Shown here: in pieces, positions 18,412-27,473 of the stretch | How the letters are laid out: every line of letters begins with the position of its first letter | Numbering within the stretch: position 1 is the first letter of the stretch | Source: Halarcobacter sp. | Lineage (GTDB): Bacteria; Campylobacterota; Campylobacteria; Campylobacterales; Arcobacteraceae | Assembly (NCBI RefSeq): GCF_963676935.1 | Contig: NZ_OY781470.1 | Span: 2,762,680-2,826,679, forward strand | DNA: 64,000 nt | Reading direction: 5' to 3' | Program-made: the position numbers and the translations under genes | Notes under the pieces: model-generated | What the model was told of the DNA's origin: nothing | Databases searched by the model: none | What the model saw: the letters and a program-made list of their open reading frames with translations, nothing else

Positions 18412-19944
18412 TTAATCTCTTCGCCTAGGTCTTCTTTTTTGATTAAAATAATTATCTGATTTGTATTTAGGTCTTTCTAATTTTAAATTCATCTTTAAAG
18501 ACTTTTCTATAAAAGAGTTAAAACTATTTCTTAAAATAACAGCTTTATTATAATCTGGAAAGATATCAGGAAACTTATAAGATAACCATAAATATAAAGA
18601 TATTTTTTTCACCTCATCTTCAACTAACAATAAATCTTTTTGGGTAATAGCTTTTTTAGGCAAAGTAATAGATGGCTTATATCTACATACTCTTTTTTTT
18701 ATAATTGCAGCAACATAAGCCTCAAAAGCTTGCAAAATAATTGTTGATTTCATAGTAATTGGAGCTTGTGAAAGTAGATATTTTTCTTCTAAACTTAACT
18801 TATCTCTTTTATCTATTATAACTGATGTTTCAATCATTGATGAGATATTAGCTGCTTTAAAAGGACCATTAAATTTCATATTTTTATTAAAATAACTCAA
18901 AATTCTTGTTATAGAGTTTGTTTTTATATGTGAGGCTAAATCTAATAATTGTTCATTACTCATTTTTACACTGTAAGGAGGTTTGATTGTTCGAATCGGT
19001 TGTTCAAACTCCTCTTTAATATAATTTAAAACATCTCTTCTTGTTGCACCTAAAAATCCAACTTGGTGATGACCATACCTTCCTGCACGCCCTGCAATTT
19101 GTACAATTTCATTAACAGTTAATTTTCTTCTACTTTTACCATCAAATTTTGTATCTGTTGTGAAAAGTAGATTTTTAATAGGAAGGTTAAGTCCCATGGC
19201 AATTGCATCTGTTGCAATTAAAATATCACTTTTCTTTTCTCTAAACCTTTTTGCTTCATCACGTCTAACTTCTGGAGAGAGGTTTCCATAGATTACTGAA
19301 ACCTTATATTTTTTTTGAAGTCTTTGTTTTAATTTTAAAACATCTGACCGAGAAAATGCAATAAGAGCCGTACCCTCTTCAAGATTTTCTAAAGAGGTAT
19401 GTCTAGCCATTGTTTTTAAAGGAGTTTTTCTTTTATGTTTTACTATCTCTAACTCTTCACCTAAATATTGTGCTATTTTTTTTACTGCATCAAGTGCATT
19501 TACACTTCCAGTCATAATAACAGTTTTAGCTGGCACTCCAATAATCGCATTTACCCAAGCCCAACCTCTATCTTCATCTTCTAACATTTGAACTTCGTCT
19601 ATAATCGCTAAATCAACATCTAAATTAAAGTCCAGCATCTCAATAGTAGAACAAACATGCGCTGCTTCTTCATGAATCATTTGCTCTTCACCTGTAATCA
19701 AAGTAGCATCAATATTGTTTTCTTTTAGATCTTCATACCCTTCTAAAGCGAGTAATCTTAATGGAGCTAAATATAACCCACTATTTGATTTTTTTAACTC
19801 CTGCATAGCATTGTAAGTTTTTCCTGAGTTTGTGGGACCTACAAAAAATTTTAGTTTTCTATTCATACTTCTTGCAAGAGGAAAAAGTGATTTTAAATCG
19901 CAGTACAATAAAGACTGCAGCTGTTGTTGGAAAGTTTCATTCAT
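18412..19944 (-). CDS. SUV3-like superfamily 2 RNA helicase
   Basis: This 510-residue helicase has motif I GPTNSGKTYNAMQEL (about 36-50), motif II DEVQM, motif III MTGSVNA, motif V ATDAIAMGLNLP and motif VI QIAGRAGRYG. The GPTNSGKT form and overall order match SUV3/SUPV3L1, known from mitochondrial RNA degradosomes and found in some Campylobacterota. The C-terminus is very basic (QKRRPRRRD), fitting RNA binding. The partner nuclease is not in the window. It is the first gene of the minus-strand run, divergent from trmA. Confidence 0.85.
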   Translation of the reverse strand: MNETFQQQLQSLLYCDLKSLFPLARSMNRKLKFFVGPTNSGKTYNAMQELKKSNSGLYLAPLRLLALEGYEDLKENNIDATLITGEEQMIHEEAAHVCSTIEMLDFNLDVDLAIIDEVQMLEDEDRGWAWVNAIIGVPAKTVIMTGSVNALDAVKKIAQYLGEELEIVKHKRKTPLKTMARHTSLENLEEGTALIAFSRSDVLKLKQRLQKKYKVSVIYGNLSPEVRRDEAKRFREKKSDILIATDAIAMGLNLPIKNLLFTTDTKFDGKSRRKLTVNEIVQIAGRAGRYGHHQVGFLGATRRDVLNYIKEEFEQPIRTIKPPYSVKMSNEQLLDLASHIKTNSITRILSYFNKNMKFNGPFKAANISSMIETSVIIDKRDKLSLEEKYLLSQAPITMKSTIILQAFEAYVAAIIKKRVCRYKPSITLPKKAITQKDLLLVEDEVKKISLYLWLSYKFPDIFPDYNKAVILRNSFNSFIEKSLKMNLKLERPKYKSDNYFNQKRRPRRRD

Positions 19945-20006
19945 AAAGGTATTATAGTAAATAGAATATAATATTAGATTAAATCGTATAATAATTAGGA
20001 CTTTTT

Positions 20007-21128
20007 ATGGAATGTAAATATTTTGGTGTTTGTGGAAGCTGTACTTTATTTGATAAAAATTATGAAGAACAATTAAATTATAAAATTTCAAGAGAAAAAG
20101 AAAGATTCTCGGATTTAATAGATTTTGACTTTGAAATAATCAAAAGTAAAGAACAAAACTTTAGAAACCGTGCAGAGTTTAGGATATGGAAAAATTTTGA
20201 TGAAAATGAGAATCCTACTATCTCATATACAATGACTAGTTTTGAAAAAAGTTCTGTAGAAATAGATTCCTGTCAAATTGTAACAACTCATATTCAAGAG
20301 ATTATGGAAAACTTATTAGTACTTTTACAAGAAGATGAGAAATTAAGATTTAAATTATATGCGGTTGAATTTTTAAACTCAACTACAAATGATATGCTTG
20401 TAACTTTAATTTATCATAAAAAATTAGATGAAAACTGGAATGAAAAAGCTAAAAAGATAGAAGAGAAATTAAATATAAAAATTATTGGAAGAAGCCGAGG
20501 ACAAAAAGTAATTATCAGTGATGAGTTCATAAATGAAACATTAAATATTTCAAATAAAGATTTTAATTTTTTATACCAAGAAGGTGGTTTTACACAGCCA
20601 AATAGTGGGGTAAATATTAAAATGATTGAATGGGTTTTAGATAAACTTGAAAAGCAAGATAATGACCTATGTGAACTTTATTGTGGAGGAGGAAACTTTA
20701 CAATCCCCCTAAGTCAAAAATTTAGAAAAGTTTTAGCTACAGAGATTTCAAAAACTTCTATAAAATCAGCATTAAAAAACTGTGAATTAAATAACATAGA
20801 AAATATAGATTTTATTCGTATGAGCGCGGAAGATTTTGTTGAAGCTTTAGAAGGGAAAAGAGAGTTTAGAAGATTAAAAGATATAGATTTAAAAAGCTAC
20901 AATTTTGATACAATTTTTGTAGATCCTCCAAGAGCTGGACTTGATGATACAACAAGAAATTTAGTAAAAAATTTTGATCAAATAATTTATATCTCTTGTA
21001 ATCCAGAAACTTTACACAGAGATTTAAAAGAGTTAACTAAAACACATAAAATAATAAATTTCGCACTTTTTGATCAGTTTGCATACACAGAACATATAGA
21101 ATCTGGGCTTTTCTTAAACAAAATTTAA
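20007..21128 (+). CDS. trmA: tRNA (uracil-5-)-methyltransferase TrmA
   Basis: This is a 373-residue SAM-dependent enzyme that methylates U54 of tRNA. It has TrmA/RlmD-type motifs: GGFTQPNSGVN, LYCGGGNFTIPL, VDPPRAGLDD, catalytic SCNPETLHRDL and C-terminal FDQFAYTEHIESGLFL with the catalytic Glu. It has an N-terminal Cys cluster (CKYFGVCGSCTLF), which many TrmA lack; the cluster could hold a metal. It is divergent from the helicase gene. Confidence 0.88.
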   Translation: MECKYFGVCGSCTLFDKNYEEQLNYKISREKERFSDLIDFDFEIIKSKEQNFRNRAEFRIWKNFDENENPTISYTMTSFEKSSVEIDSCQIVTTHIQEIMENLLVLLQEDEKLRFKLYAVEFLNSTTNDMLVTLIYHKKLDENWNEKAKKIEEKLNIKIIGRSRGQKVIISDEFINETLNISNKDFNFLYQEGGFTQPNSGVNIKMIEWVLDKLEKQDNDLCELYCGGGNFTIPLSQKFRKVLATEISKTSIKSALKNCELNNIENIDFIRMSAEDFVEALEGKREFRRLKDIDLKSYNFDTIFVDPPRAGLDDTTRNLVKNFDQIIYISCNPETLHRDLKELTKTHKIINFALFDQFAYTEHIESGLFLNKI

Positions 21129-21174
21129 AGTTAGCTTAGATAATATATAAAAATATTAAAAAAAAGGAACAAGC

Positions 21175-22029
21175 ATGAGAATAAATACTAACGTTTCTTC
21201 TCTTACTGCACAAGAAGCATCTACAAACACTAATAATGCTTTAAAAAGCTCTTTAGAAAAATTAAGTACAGGTCTTAAAATCAATAAAGCAGCGGATGAT
21301 GCTTCTGGTTTAGCAATTGCTGATAAATTAAGAACACAAGCTACTTCAATTATTCAGGCAGTTGATAATGGTAACTCGGCAGTATCTCTACTTCAAATTG
21401 CAGATAAATCTATGGCAGAGCAATCAAATATCCTTGATACCATTAAAGCAAAAATGATTCAAGCAAATACAAATACTACATCAACTGATGGTGTTGCATC
21501 AATAAAAAGTGATGTCCGAAAACTATTAGAACAATTAAATAATATTGCTGAGCAAACTAATTATAATGGTACAGCTTTATTACAAGCTTCAACTGGTTCT
21601 TCTGGTACAGGAACAATGCCAGGTCTAACTTTCCAAGTAGGTGAAACTGCTGCAGATACTATTACTGTAGGTAATATTCAATCAAATACTTCTGGGTTAG
21701 GTTTAACTTCAATTGTTAACAATGTAAGTGCCGGTGCAACTTTTACATCATATGGTGCAACTGCACAAGGATTAGTTGATGATGCAATTACAAAACTAAA
21801 TGAGTTTAGATCTGAAATCGGTTCTACTCAAAACCAAGTTGAAAGTGCAGTTAGAAACTTAATGACTCAATCAACAAATGTAAAAGCTGCTGAATCTGTT
21901 ATTAGAGATGTTGACTATGCTAAAGAATCAGCAAATTTCAACAAACAAAATATTATAGCACAAGCAGGTTCTTATGCTATTTCTCAAGCTAACAATGTTC
22001 AGCAAAACGTATTAAAACTATTACAATAA
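21175..22029 (+). CDS. Flagellin, first copy
   Basis: This 284-residue flagellin consists of the D0/D1 domains only: N-terminal RINTNVSSLTAQE and LSTGLKINKAADDASGLAIA, and C-terminal DVDYAKESANFNKQNIIAQ with AISQANNVQQNVLKLLQ. A short Ser/Thr/Gly-rich centre (about 133-190) replaces the exposed D2/D3 domains. These Ser/Thr residues would be candidate glycosylation sites for the neighbouring Maf/Pse machinery. It is about 92-93% identical to the next flagellin. The ribosome site AAAGGAAC precedes the ATG and a terminator follows. A flaA/flaB assignment would be arbitrary. Confidence 0.96.
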   Translation: MRINTNVSSLTAQEASTNTNNALKSSLEKLSTGLKINKAADDASGLAIADKLRTQATSIIQAVDNGNSAVSLLQIADKSMAEQSNILDTIKAKMIQANTNTTSTDGVASIKSDVRKLLEQLNNIAEQTNYNGTALLQASTGSSGTGTMPGLTFQVGETAADTITVGNIQSNTSGLGLTSIVNNVSAGATFTSYGATAQGLVDDAITKLNEFRSEIGSTQNQVESAVRNLMTQSTNVKAAESVIRDVDYAKESANFNKQNIIAQAGSYAISQANNVQQNVLKLLQ

Positions 22030-22048
22030 CCCTACTCTTAAATAGCAT

Positions 22049-22090
22049 ACCATAGAGAGTTAAAAATCTCTGTGGTTATTTCTCTTTTTA
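22049..22090 (+). terminator. Rho-independent terminator of the first flagellin gene
   Basis: Arms ACCATAGAGA (22049-22058) and TCTCTGTGGT (22067-22076) form a 10-bp stem with one U-G wobble and an 8-base loop, followed by a T-rich run. Each flagellin is therefore probably transcribed on its own. Confidence 0.75.
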
Positions 22091-22165
22091 AACAACCTAT
22101 TCTTAAAGTTTTATTTTGAATAAAATGTTTTATCTTTTATAATTTAAACTAATTTTAAGAATTGG

Positions 22166-22288
22166 TGTGTCATAATTTCATTACAAACATAGGGAGCAAT
22201 GGCTTCCGAGAAGTTTAAAACTTCATGCTTGGTAAAACAAGAATGTTAAGAGGAAGTAAATTTTTTAAAATTTACAATGTGTCATAAT
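22166..22288 (+). repeat. 11-bp direct repeats bracketing the second flagellin leader
   Basis: TGTGTCATAAT occurs at 22166-22176 and again at 22278-22288, with 101 bases between. Each contains TG-T-CATAAT, which resembles an extended -10 box, so they may be tandem promoters. Alternatively they are target-site copies around a small insertion. No clear -35 or sigma28/sigma54 box was found with either. Confidence 0.5.
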
Positions 22289-22290
22289 AT
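22177..22290 (+). promoter_or_regulatory. Foldable leader with a 16-codon ORF upstream of the second flagellin
   Basis: Between the direct repeats, CTTCC (22203-22207) can pair with GGAAG (22252-22256), enclosing two small hairpins (22210-22224 and 22228-22241). A 9-bp hairpin (22256-22275) follows just before the flagellin ribosome site, though it shares one base with the outer stem. A short ORF MASEKFKTSCLVKQEC (22199-22249) starts four bases after an AGGGAG ribosome site. It could be a leader peptide or structured 5' UTR. Pairing was done by eye only. Confidence 0.35.
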
Positions 22291-22304
22291 AGAAAGGATC
22301 TATT

Positions 22305-23159
22305 ATGAGAATTAATACAAACGTTTCATCGTTAAATGCACAAGAATCTGCAGTTAACACAAATAATGTACTTAAAAGTTCATTAGAAAAATTAAGTTCA
22401 GGTTTAAGAATCAATAAAGCAGCGGATGATGCTTCTGGTTTAGCAATTGCTGATAAATTAAGAACACAAGCTACTTCAATTAATCAAGCAGCAGATAATG
22501 GTAACTCAGCAATATCTTTACTTCAAATTGCAGATAAATCTATGGCAGAGCAATCAAATATCCTTGATACTATTAAAGCAAAAATGATTCAAGCAAATAC
22601 AAATACTACATCAACTGATGGTATCGCATCAATAAAAAATGATGTTCGAAAACTATTAGAACAATTAAATAATATTGCTGAGCAAACTAATTATAACGGT
22701 ACAGCTTTATTACAAGCTTCAACTGGTTCTTCTGGTACAGGAACAATGCCAGGTCTAACTTTCCAAGTAGGTGAAACTGCTGCAGATACTATTACTGTAG
22801 GTAATATTCAATCAAATACTTCTGGGTTAGGTTTGACTTCAATTGTTAACAATGTAAGTGCCGGTGCAACTTTTAATTCATATGGTGCAACTGGACAAGG
22901 ATTAGTTGATAGTGCAATTACAAAACTAAATGAGTTTAGATCTGAAATCGGTTCTACTCAAAACCAAGTTGAAAGTGCAGTTAGAAACTTAATGACTCAA
23001 GCAACTAACGTAAATGCTGCTGAATCTGTTATTAGAGATGTTGACTATGCTAAAGAATCAGCAAATTTCAACAAACAAAATATTATAGCACAAGCAGGTT
23101 CTTATGCTATTTCTCAAGCTAATACAGTACAACAAAACGTATTGAAATTATTACAATAG
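22305..23159 (+). CDS. Flagellin, second copy
   Basis: This 284-residue flagellin has the same D0/D1-only layout as the copy 1130 bases upstream. Differences cluster in the first 36 residues, around TSINQAADNGNS, and in the last third (SYGATGQGLVDSA, TQATNVNAAES). Long central stretches match even at silent sites. The ribosome site AGAAAGGAT lies before ATG. The upstream gap contains a foldable leader and direct repeats that the first copy lacks, so the two are probably controlled differently. It ends at a strong hairpin shared with the convergent maf gene. Confidence 0.96.
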   Translation: MRINTNVSSLNAQESAVNTNNVLKSSLEKLSSGLRINKAADDASGLAIADKLRTQATSINQAADNGNSAISLLQIADKSMAEQSNILDTIKAKMIQANTNTTSTDGIASIKNDVRKLLEQLNNIAEQTNYNGTALLQASTGSSGTGTMPGLTFQVGETAADTITVGNIQSNTSGLGLTSIVNNVSAGATFNSYGATGQGLVDSAITKLNEFRSEIGSTQNQVESAVRNLMTQATNVNAAESVIRDVDYAKESANFNKQNIIAQAGSYAISQANTVQQNVLKLLQ

Positions 23160-23180
23160 TAATAAATATTAACTTATTTT

Positions 23181-23207
23181 ATAAAGTAGAGATTTTCTCT
23201 ACTTTAT
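23181..23207. terminator. Bidirectional terminator between second flagellin and maf
   Basis: A perfect 12-bp stem (ATAAAGTAGAGA and its complement) with a TTT loop, followed by AT-rich DNA on both sides. The maf stop codon (23199-23201) lies in the right arm. Confidence 0.8.
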
Positions 23208-25235
23208 ATTTATTAAATAACTTCTATACTCTTTTAATATCATTTCAAATTGTTTTATCCAAAAATATTTAACTTTTTTGATTTTTGATTTTTCATGTTT
23301 TAACTCTTTTAAATTAAAACAATAAAAGATATATCTATTAATTATAAGAAGATAATTAATTGTTAATTCAAATAAAAATAATAAAGAGTTATCCCTTATA
23401 TAATCTATCAATAAATCTACTTCTGCCTCAAACTGTTCAACTTTTGATATGTTTGTATTTTCAAACTTTTTTAATCTATTTAGTATTTTATCTATTAAAT
23501 CAATTTCCGCATGCAGATTCTTTTTGCTTTTTAACTTTTCATCACAAAGTTCCGTAAATGATTTCTTTATTTTTTGTAAAATATGTTCTTTATTAATTTG
23601 AGGTAAACATTTTATTCTCTCATCTTTTATTTCCAAAGGTATAGTTTTTTCAATATATGCACCATTTTCACTTAAGTTATATATTGTAGTTTCTCCTTTT
23701 TTGAAATACTTAATTATTTGATTCATTTCTATTAATGATGTATAAAATAGTCTTGTGGTATAGACTTTATCAAAAAAATTTCCTTTTACTTTCATATAAT
23801 CATCTCTTAAAGAATAACTACCTTTTTCAATAGAACTTTTATTTTTTGAAATTTTTTCAATACTATTCTCCATATAAGAGTAATGAGTATCAATATGTGA
23901 ACGTCCAGTTTTTTGATCTAAAGCTAAATCAAGACCTAACATATATATTTTTTTAGCATTAAAAAGAATAGATATTAATAAAGATGCTTCACCAACACTA
24001 ACTCCAGTTATTGCAGTTGAATTATCAAATAAACTTCTATAAGTTTCAAAAGTAAATAAATTTTTATCATTTTCAAATAAATTTAAAACAGAATCATCAC
24101 TGGAAACGGATATAAGTTTAATCTTTTCATTGATTAAAGACCTGTATGGCCCCCTTAAAAAATGATTTTTTACAATTTCTTGGGGGTCATATGATATTAT
24201 TATATCAGGAATAATATTATTTACTGTTAACTTATTTAAAGTTACAGCTAATGCAACAATTATAAACTTATTTTGGTTCTCTTTTATCCACTCTATATTC
24301 TTCCCCATTGAAGGCCCAGCTCCAAGAAGCAGGATAGGATTATCTTCAAAAAGATTATCAATATTTTTAGAAAAATTCAATAACTTATATTTTTCACTGT
24401 TTTTTGAAGTTCTTTTTATTATATTATCTAAAACAGCTCTATAGTTAAACTTATAAGGGTCAAATTTATAAATAGCATTTAAAATCAAATCAAAATAATT
24501 ACTTACATTGTAATCTGTTGTATGATATTTTAATAAGATATTTTTTGAAATTTTATAGTTAAAAAACAGCATGAATTTCTCTATAAAATCATTTTCATCA
24601 TCCATTATTGAGAAATAGGCTCTTCTATTTTCAGAAAATAGAAGAGTATAATCAAAGACAAATAAAGAGAGTCTAAAAATTTCTAGATTTGATTCACACA
24701 CAAATATTGTTTTACAATTAATCTTTTTTATAATAGACGAAAAATGCCGCCCCAGTAAAGTTCCTATAAAAATAAACTTATCAAAATTTTTTACTTTTTT
24801 CACTCTATTAAAGTCTGTCTCATTTAAAACTTTTTTAAAAGGTTGAATATCTACAGCTGTTTTAACGTTAGATAAAGAAAATAATGAAAAATCTTCTTCA
24901 CTTAAATCAACAATATTTTTTTGATATAAAGCAGCATTAAAGAGATTAAAAGTTCCCAAGGTATCTAAATTTGTATTTAATGTTGCTCTTTTATTCCACT
25001 CTTTTGGTTTTTTATCATATAAAAACTTTTGCTCATGCTCATCGTAAATATCAAAATCACCTGATTCTTTTATGAATTCTAAAAAATATCTTTCTTTATA
25101 TTCTCCACTATTTATTGCATTTGATAAAAAAAATATTCTTTGATATAAACTCTGATCAACTATACTAAATAACTCCAAATTTTTTTTATAAGTAGTTATC
25201 AAGGCTTCTTGCAGAATTTGTTCTTCTTTTGTCAT
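23199..25235 (-). CDS. Motility accessory factor (Maf/PseE type, DUF115) - probable flagellin nonulosonate transferase
   Basis: This 678-residue protein has the Maf core: PILLLGAGPSMGKNIEWI (about 300-317), then VALAVTLNKL, PDIIISYDPQE, and TAITGVSVGEASLLISILF with KIYMLGLDLAL, the DUF115/MAF_flag10 region (about 190-500). Maf proteins (PseE, Maf1) attach pseudaminic or legionaminic acid to flagellin Ser/Thr in the cytoplasm before export. A long helical C-terminus follows. It abuts pseI, whose stop lies directly before its start, and faces the flagellin genes, which fits that job. The sugar transferred is inferred. Confidence 0.88.
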   Translation of the reverse strand: MTKEEQILQEALITTYKKNLELFSIVDQSLYQRIFFLSNAINSGEYKERYFLEFIKESGDFDIYDEHEQKFLYDKKPKEWNKRATLNTNLDTLGTFNLFNAALYQKNIVDLSEEDFSLFSLSNVKTAVDIQPFKKVLNETDFNRVKKVKNFDKFIFIGTLLGRHFSSIIKKINCKTIFVCESNLEIFRLSLFVFDYTLLFSENRRAYFSIMDDENDFIEKFMLFFNYKISKNILLKYHTTDYNVSNYFDLILNAIYKFDPYKFNYRAVLDNIIKRTSKNSEKYKLLNFSKNIDNLFEDNPILLLGAGPSMGKNIEWIKENQNKFIIVALAVTLNKLTVNNIIPDIIISYDPQEIVKNHFLRGPYRSLINEKIKLISVSSDDSVLNLFENDKNLFTFETYRSLFDNSTAITGVSVGEASLLISILFNAKKIYMLGLDLALDQKTGRSHIDTHYSYMENSIEKISKNKSSIEKGSYSLRDDYMKVKGNFFDKVYTTRLFYTSLIEMNQIIKYFKKGETTIYNLSENGAYIEKTIPLEIKDERIKCLPQINKEHILQKIKKSFTELCDEKLKSKKNLHAEIDLIDKILNRLKKFENTNISKVEQFEAEVDLLIDYIRDNSLLFLFELTINYLLIINRYIFYCFNLKELKHEKSKIKKVKYFWIKQFEMILKEYRSYLINIK

Positions 25236-26273
25236 TTATCCCTCTTTCGTATCTTCTATAGACTCTTCTCTCAAAGGCATACCGTATTCTAAATCCATTT
25301 TTGCTTTTTTCCCTATTATTTGATTTAATGATTTTGGTTTTATACCTAAATTTGGTCTAAGAGACTTGATGTTTTCGCTGGTAAAAACTTCACCTTTTTT
25401 TATTTTTTTTACTACAAAAAGTGATCGGCTGTAATATTTTCCTTCTCCTTGTTTTTTTGTTAATTTAAACTTATATTCTCCCAACATTTTTTCTACATCT
25501 CTAATTGAGTTGACCATATTTTTTAACTCATTTTTATCTAAAGAAAAAGAAGAATCTGCACTAGGAATTGATTTATCTAAAATAAAATGCTTTTCTATTA
25601 TTTTAGCACCTAAACTTACTGCAACAATAGGTGCCGTAATACCTAAAGTATGATCTGAGTATCCTACAGGTAAATTGAATCTATCCTCCAAATATTTAAT
25701 AGAATTTAAGTTTGCATCTTCTAAAGGTGCAGGATAAGAACTTGTACACTTTAACAAAGAAATATTATGATTTCCCATCTTTTTACAACTATTTATCGCT
25801 TCTTCTATATCTTCAATAGAGGCTATACCTGTTGAAATTATAAGAGGTTTTTGTTTTGAAGCAGTATATTCAATCAAAGGTAAATCTGTAATTTCATAAG
25901 AAGCTATTTTATACACTGGAACATCTATAGTTTCTAAAAAATCAACCGCACTACAGTCAAAAGGAGAAGAGAAGCAATCAATTTTAAGCTCATCGGCATA
26001 TTCCTTCAACTCTTTTTGCCATTCCCAAGGCATGTAGGCTTTTTCATAAAGCTGATATAAATATTGATCATCCCAAATATTCCCGGCACTATAATGGCTA
26101 TTTTTTATATTCAATGTCATTGTATCAGCTGTATAAGTTTGAAATTTTATTGCATCAGCTCCTGCTTCTTTTGCCGCATAAATACTATCTTTGGCTATTT
26201 GAAAACTTTGATTATGGTTTGCAGATAGTTCAGCGATTATATAAGTATATTTATTTTTTAAGTAGTTTTGCAC
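25236..26273 (-). CDS. pseI: Pseudaminic acid synthase (NeuB family with SAF domain)
   Basis: This is about 345 residues from the GTG at 26273, chosen because AAGGA lies seven to eight bases upstream. A longer TTG reading from 26315 would add 14 lysine-rich residues. It has the NeuB-type TIM barrel (YIIAELSANHNQ, GADAIKFQTYTADTMT, CTSSYPAPLEDANL, GYSDHTLG, IEKHFILD) and a C-terminal SAF domain (about 285-345, RSLFVVKKIKKGE). It condenses PEP with a 6-deoxy diacylamino-hexose to give a nonulosonic acid. It is called PseI over LegI or NeuB from the ELSANHNQ/TYTADTMT motifs and the pse genes at 46-50 kb. Confidence 0.88.
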   Translation of the reverse strand: MQNYLKNKYTYIIAELSANHNQSFQIAKDSIYAAKEAGADAIKFQTYTADTMTLNIKNSHYSAGNIWDDQYLYQLYEKAYMPWEWQKELKEYADELKIDCFSSPFDCSAVDFLETIDVPVYKIASYEITDLPLIEYTASKQKPLIISTGIASIEDIEEAINSCKKMGNHNISLLKCTSSYPAPLEDANLNSIKYLEDRFNLPVGYSDHTLGITAPIVAVSLGAKIIEKHFILDKSIPSADSSFSLDKNELKNMVNSIRDVEKMLGEYKFKLTKKQGEGKYYSRSLFVVKKIKKGEVFTSENIKSLRPNLGIKPKSLNQIIGKKAKMDLEYGMPLREESIEDTKEG

Positions 26274-26441
26274 TCTCTTTCCTTTTTTTCTCTGTAGTAT
26301 TTTATTGTTATTCAACTAACAAATATATAAATGATTTATATTAATCTAATATTAAGAATTGTATGCTAATATTCTTTATAGTTTAACTTATCATAATTTA
26401 GTTATAATTTTTCCTAAATTTTGAAATAAATTGGAGTTTCA

Positions 26442-27425
26442 ATGCTCATACCAGCAAAAGATGCAAAAAGCTATGGTGCAATACATGTTGACAATTATCT
26501 AAGCTTTATTGGCTTTTGTAAAAAAGTTGATAATGAAGATATTCAAACCGTAGACGTATATTTAGATAATAAAAGAATTGATTCAATCCAAGCAGATAAA
26601 AATATAGAAAAAATAGAAAAACTGTATGATGTAAAAAATCATGCTTTTGAGTTTGAATTACCAGAAGAGTACATCGGGAAAGTACATTTACTACAATTTA
26701 AATGTAGAGAAGAAGAACTTGTAAACTCACCTATAAAAACTATATCTGAAGATAACCCTAAATTTAATGAGTATAGATTTTTACATAGTTTAGAGAAAGT
26801 AGATCCAGAAGAAGTTAAAGATTTATATTGTCCTAATTCAATAGGTTTTTTGGGGACTGAAGAAAACTTAAAAAATGTTGTATTTATGAATTATATAAGA
26901 GAAATCAAAATAAGATTTCCACTAGTAGAAATTAAATGTTTTTACATAAATAATAAACAAAAAAAGTTATTAGATATTGTTTTATCAAATTTTGATTTTA
27001 AAGTTACAACTTTTAAACTTTCAAATATTTATGATTTAGCTAAAGAAACTGAAATAATTATTTGTAATGAAACTAGTTCTATTGACAAAAAAGTATTAAA
27101 TACTACAATAGCAATTAATTGTATAAATATTCTAGTAATATATATTTATTTACCTCACGCTAAGTTATCATTAACCGACTATGATAACATCTTAATTAAC
27201 ACAAATCACCCCATAATATCGTGCCCTGACAAATTTAATTTAAATAACCATGATATTAAGAAATTCAATTCATCAGTAACACAAATTTTTAAAAATAAAT
27301 TTAATCTTGAAAATGAAAATTTTAATTATGTTGAAGACCTGTATTATTACAAATTTATTGAACTTGGGTTAAGTAATAATCATATAAAAAAATATCATAA
27401 TTTGATTTTCAGAGAAATCTTTTAA
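26442..27425 (+). CDS. Unknown protein with an N-terminal beta-sandwich domain often seen in glycan loci
   Basis: This 327-residue protein has a ribosome site TTGGAG before its ATG and a TATAAT at 26403-26408. Residues about 10-105 follow a pattern I have seen in surface-glycan proteins: FIGFCKKVDN, then VDVYLDNKRIDSIQAD, HAFEFELPEEYIG, and a final LVNSP. The C-terminal 200 residues (FLGTEENLKNVVFMNYIREI onward) look alpha/beta and could be a divergent glycosyltransferase-like fold, but no catalytic motif is visible. It stands alone, divergent from pseI. Confidence 0.55.
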   Translation: MLIPAKDAKSYGAIHVDNYLSFIGFCKKVDNEDIQTVDVYLDNKRIDSIQADKNIEKIEKLYDVKNHAFEFELPEEYIGKVHLLQFKCREEELVNSPIKTISEDNPKFNEYRFLHSLEKVDPEEVKDLYCPNSIGFLGTEENLKNVVFMNYIREIKIRFPLVEIKCFYINNKQKKLLDIVLSNFDFKVTTFKLSNIYDLAKETEIIICNETSSIDKKVLNTTIAINCINILVIYIYLPHAKLSLTDYDNILINTNHPIISCPDKFNLNNHDIKKFNSSVTQIFKNKFNLENENFNYVEDLYYYKFIELGLSNNHIKKYHNLIFREIF

Positions 27426-27473
27426 TTAAAATTACTTTTCAGAATTAGATTGTTATCTCAAAATAATAATTTT

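Noticed and set aside
22104-22130. Sigma28 promoter before the second flagellin (TAAAGTTT present)
   Set aside because: The -35-like TAAAGTTT has no CGAT-type -10 at the right distance, so the match is probably chance.
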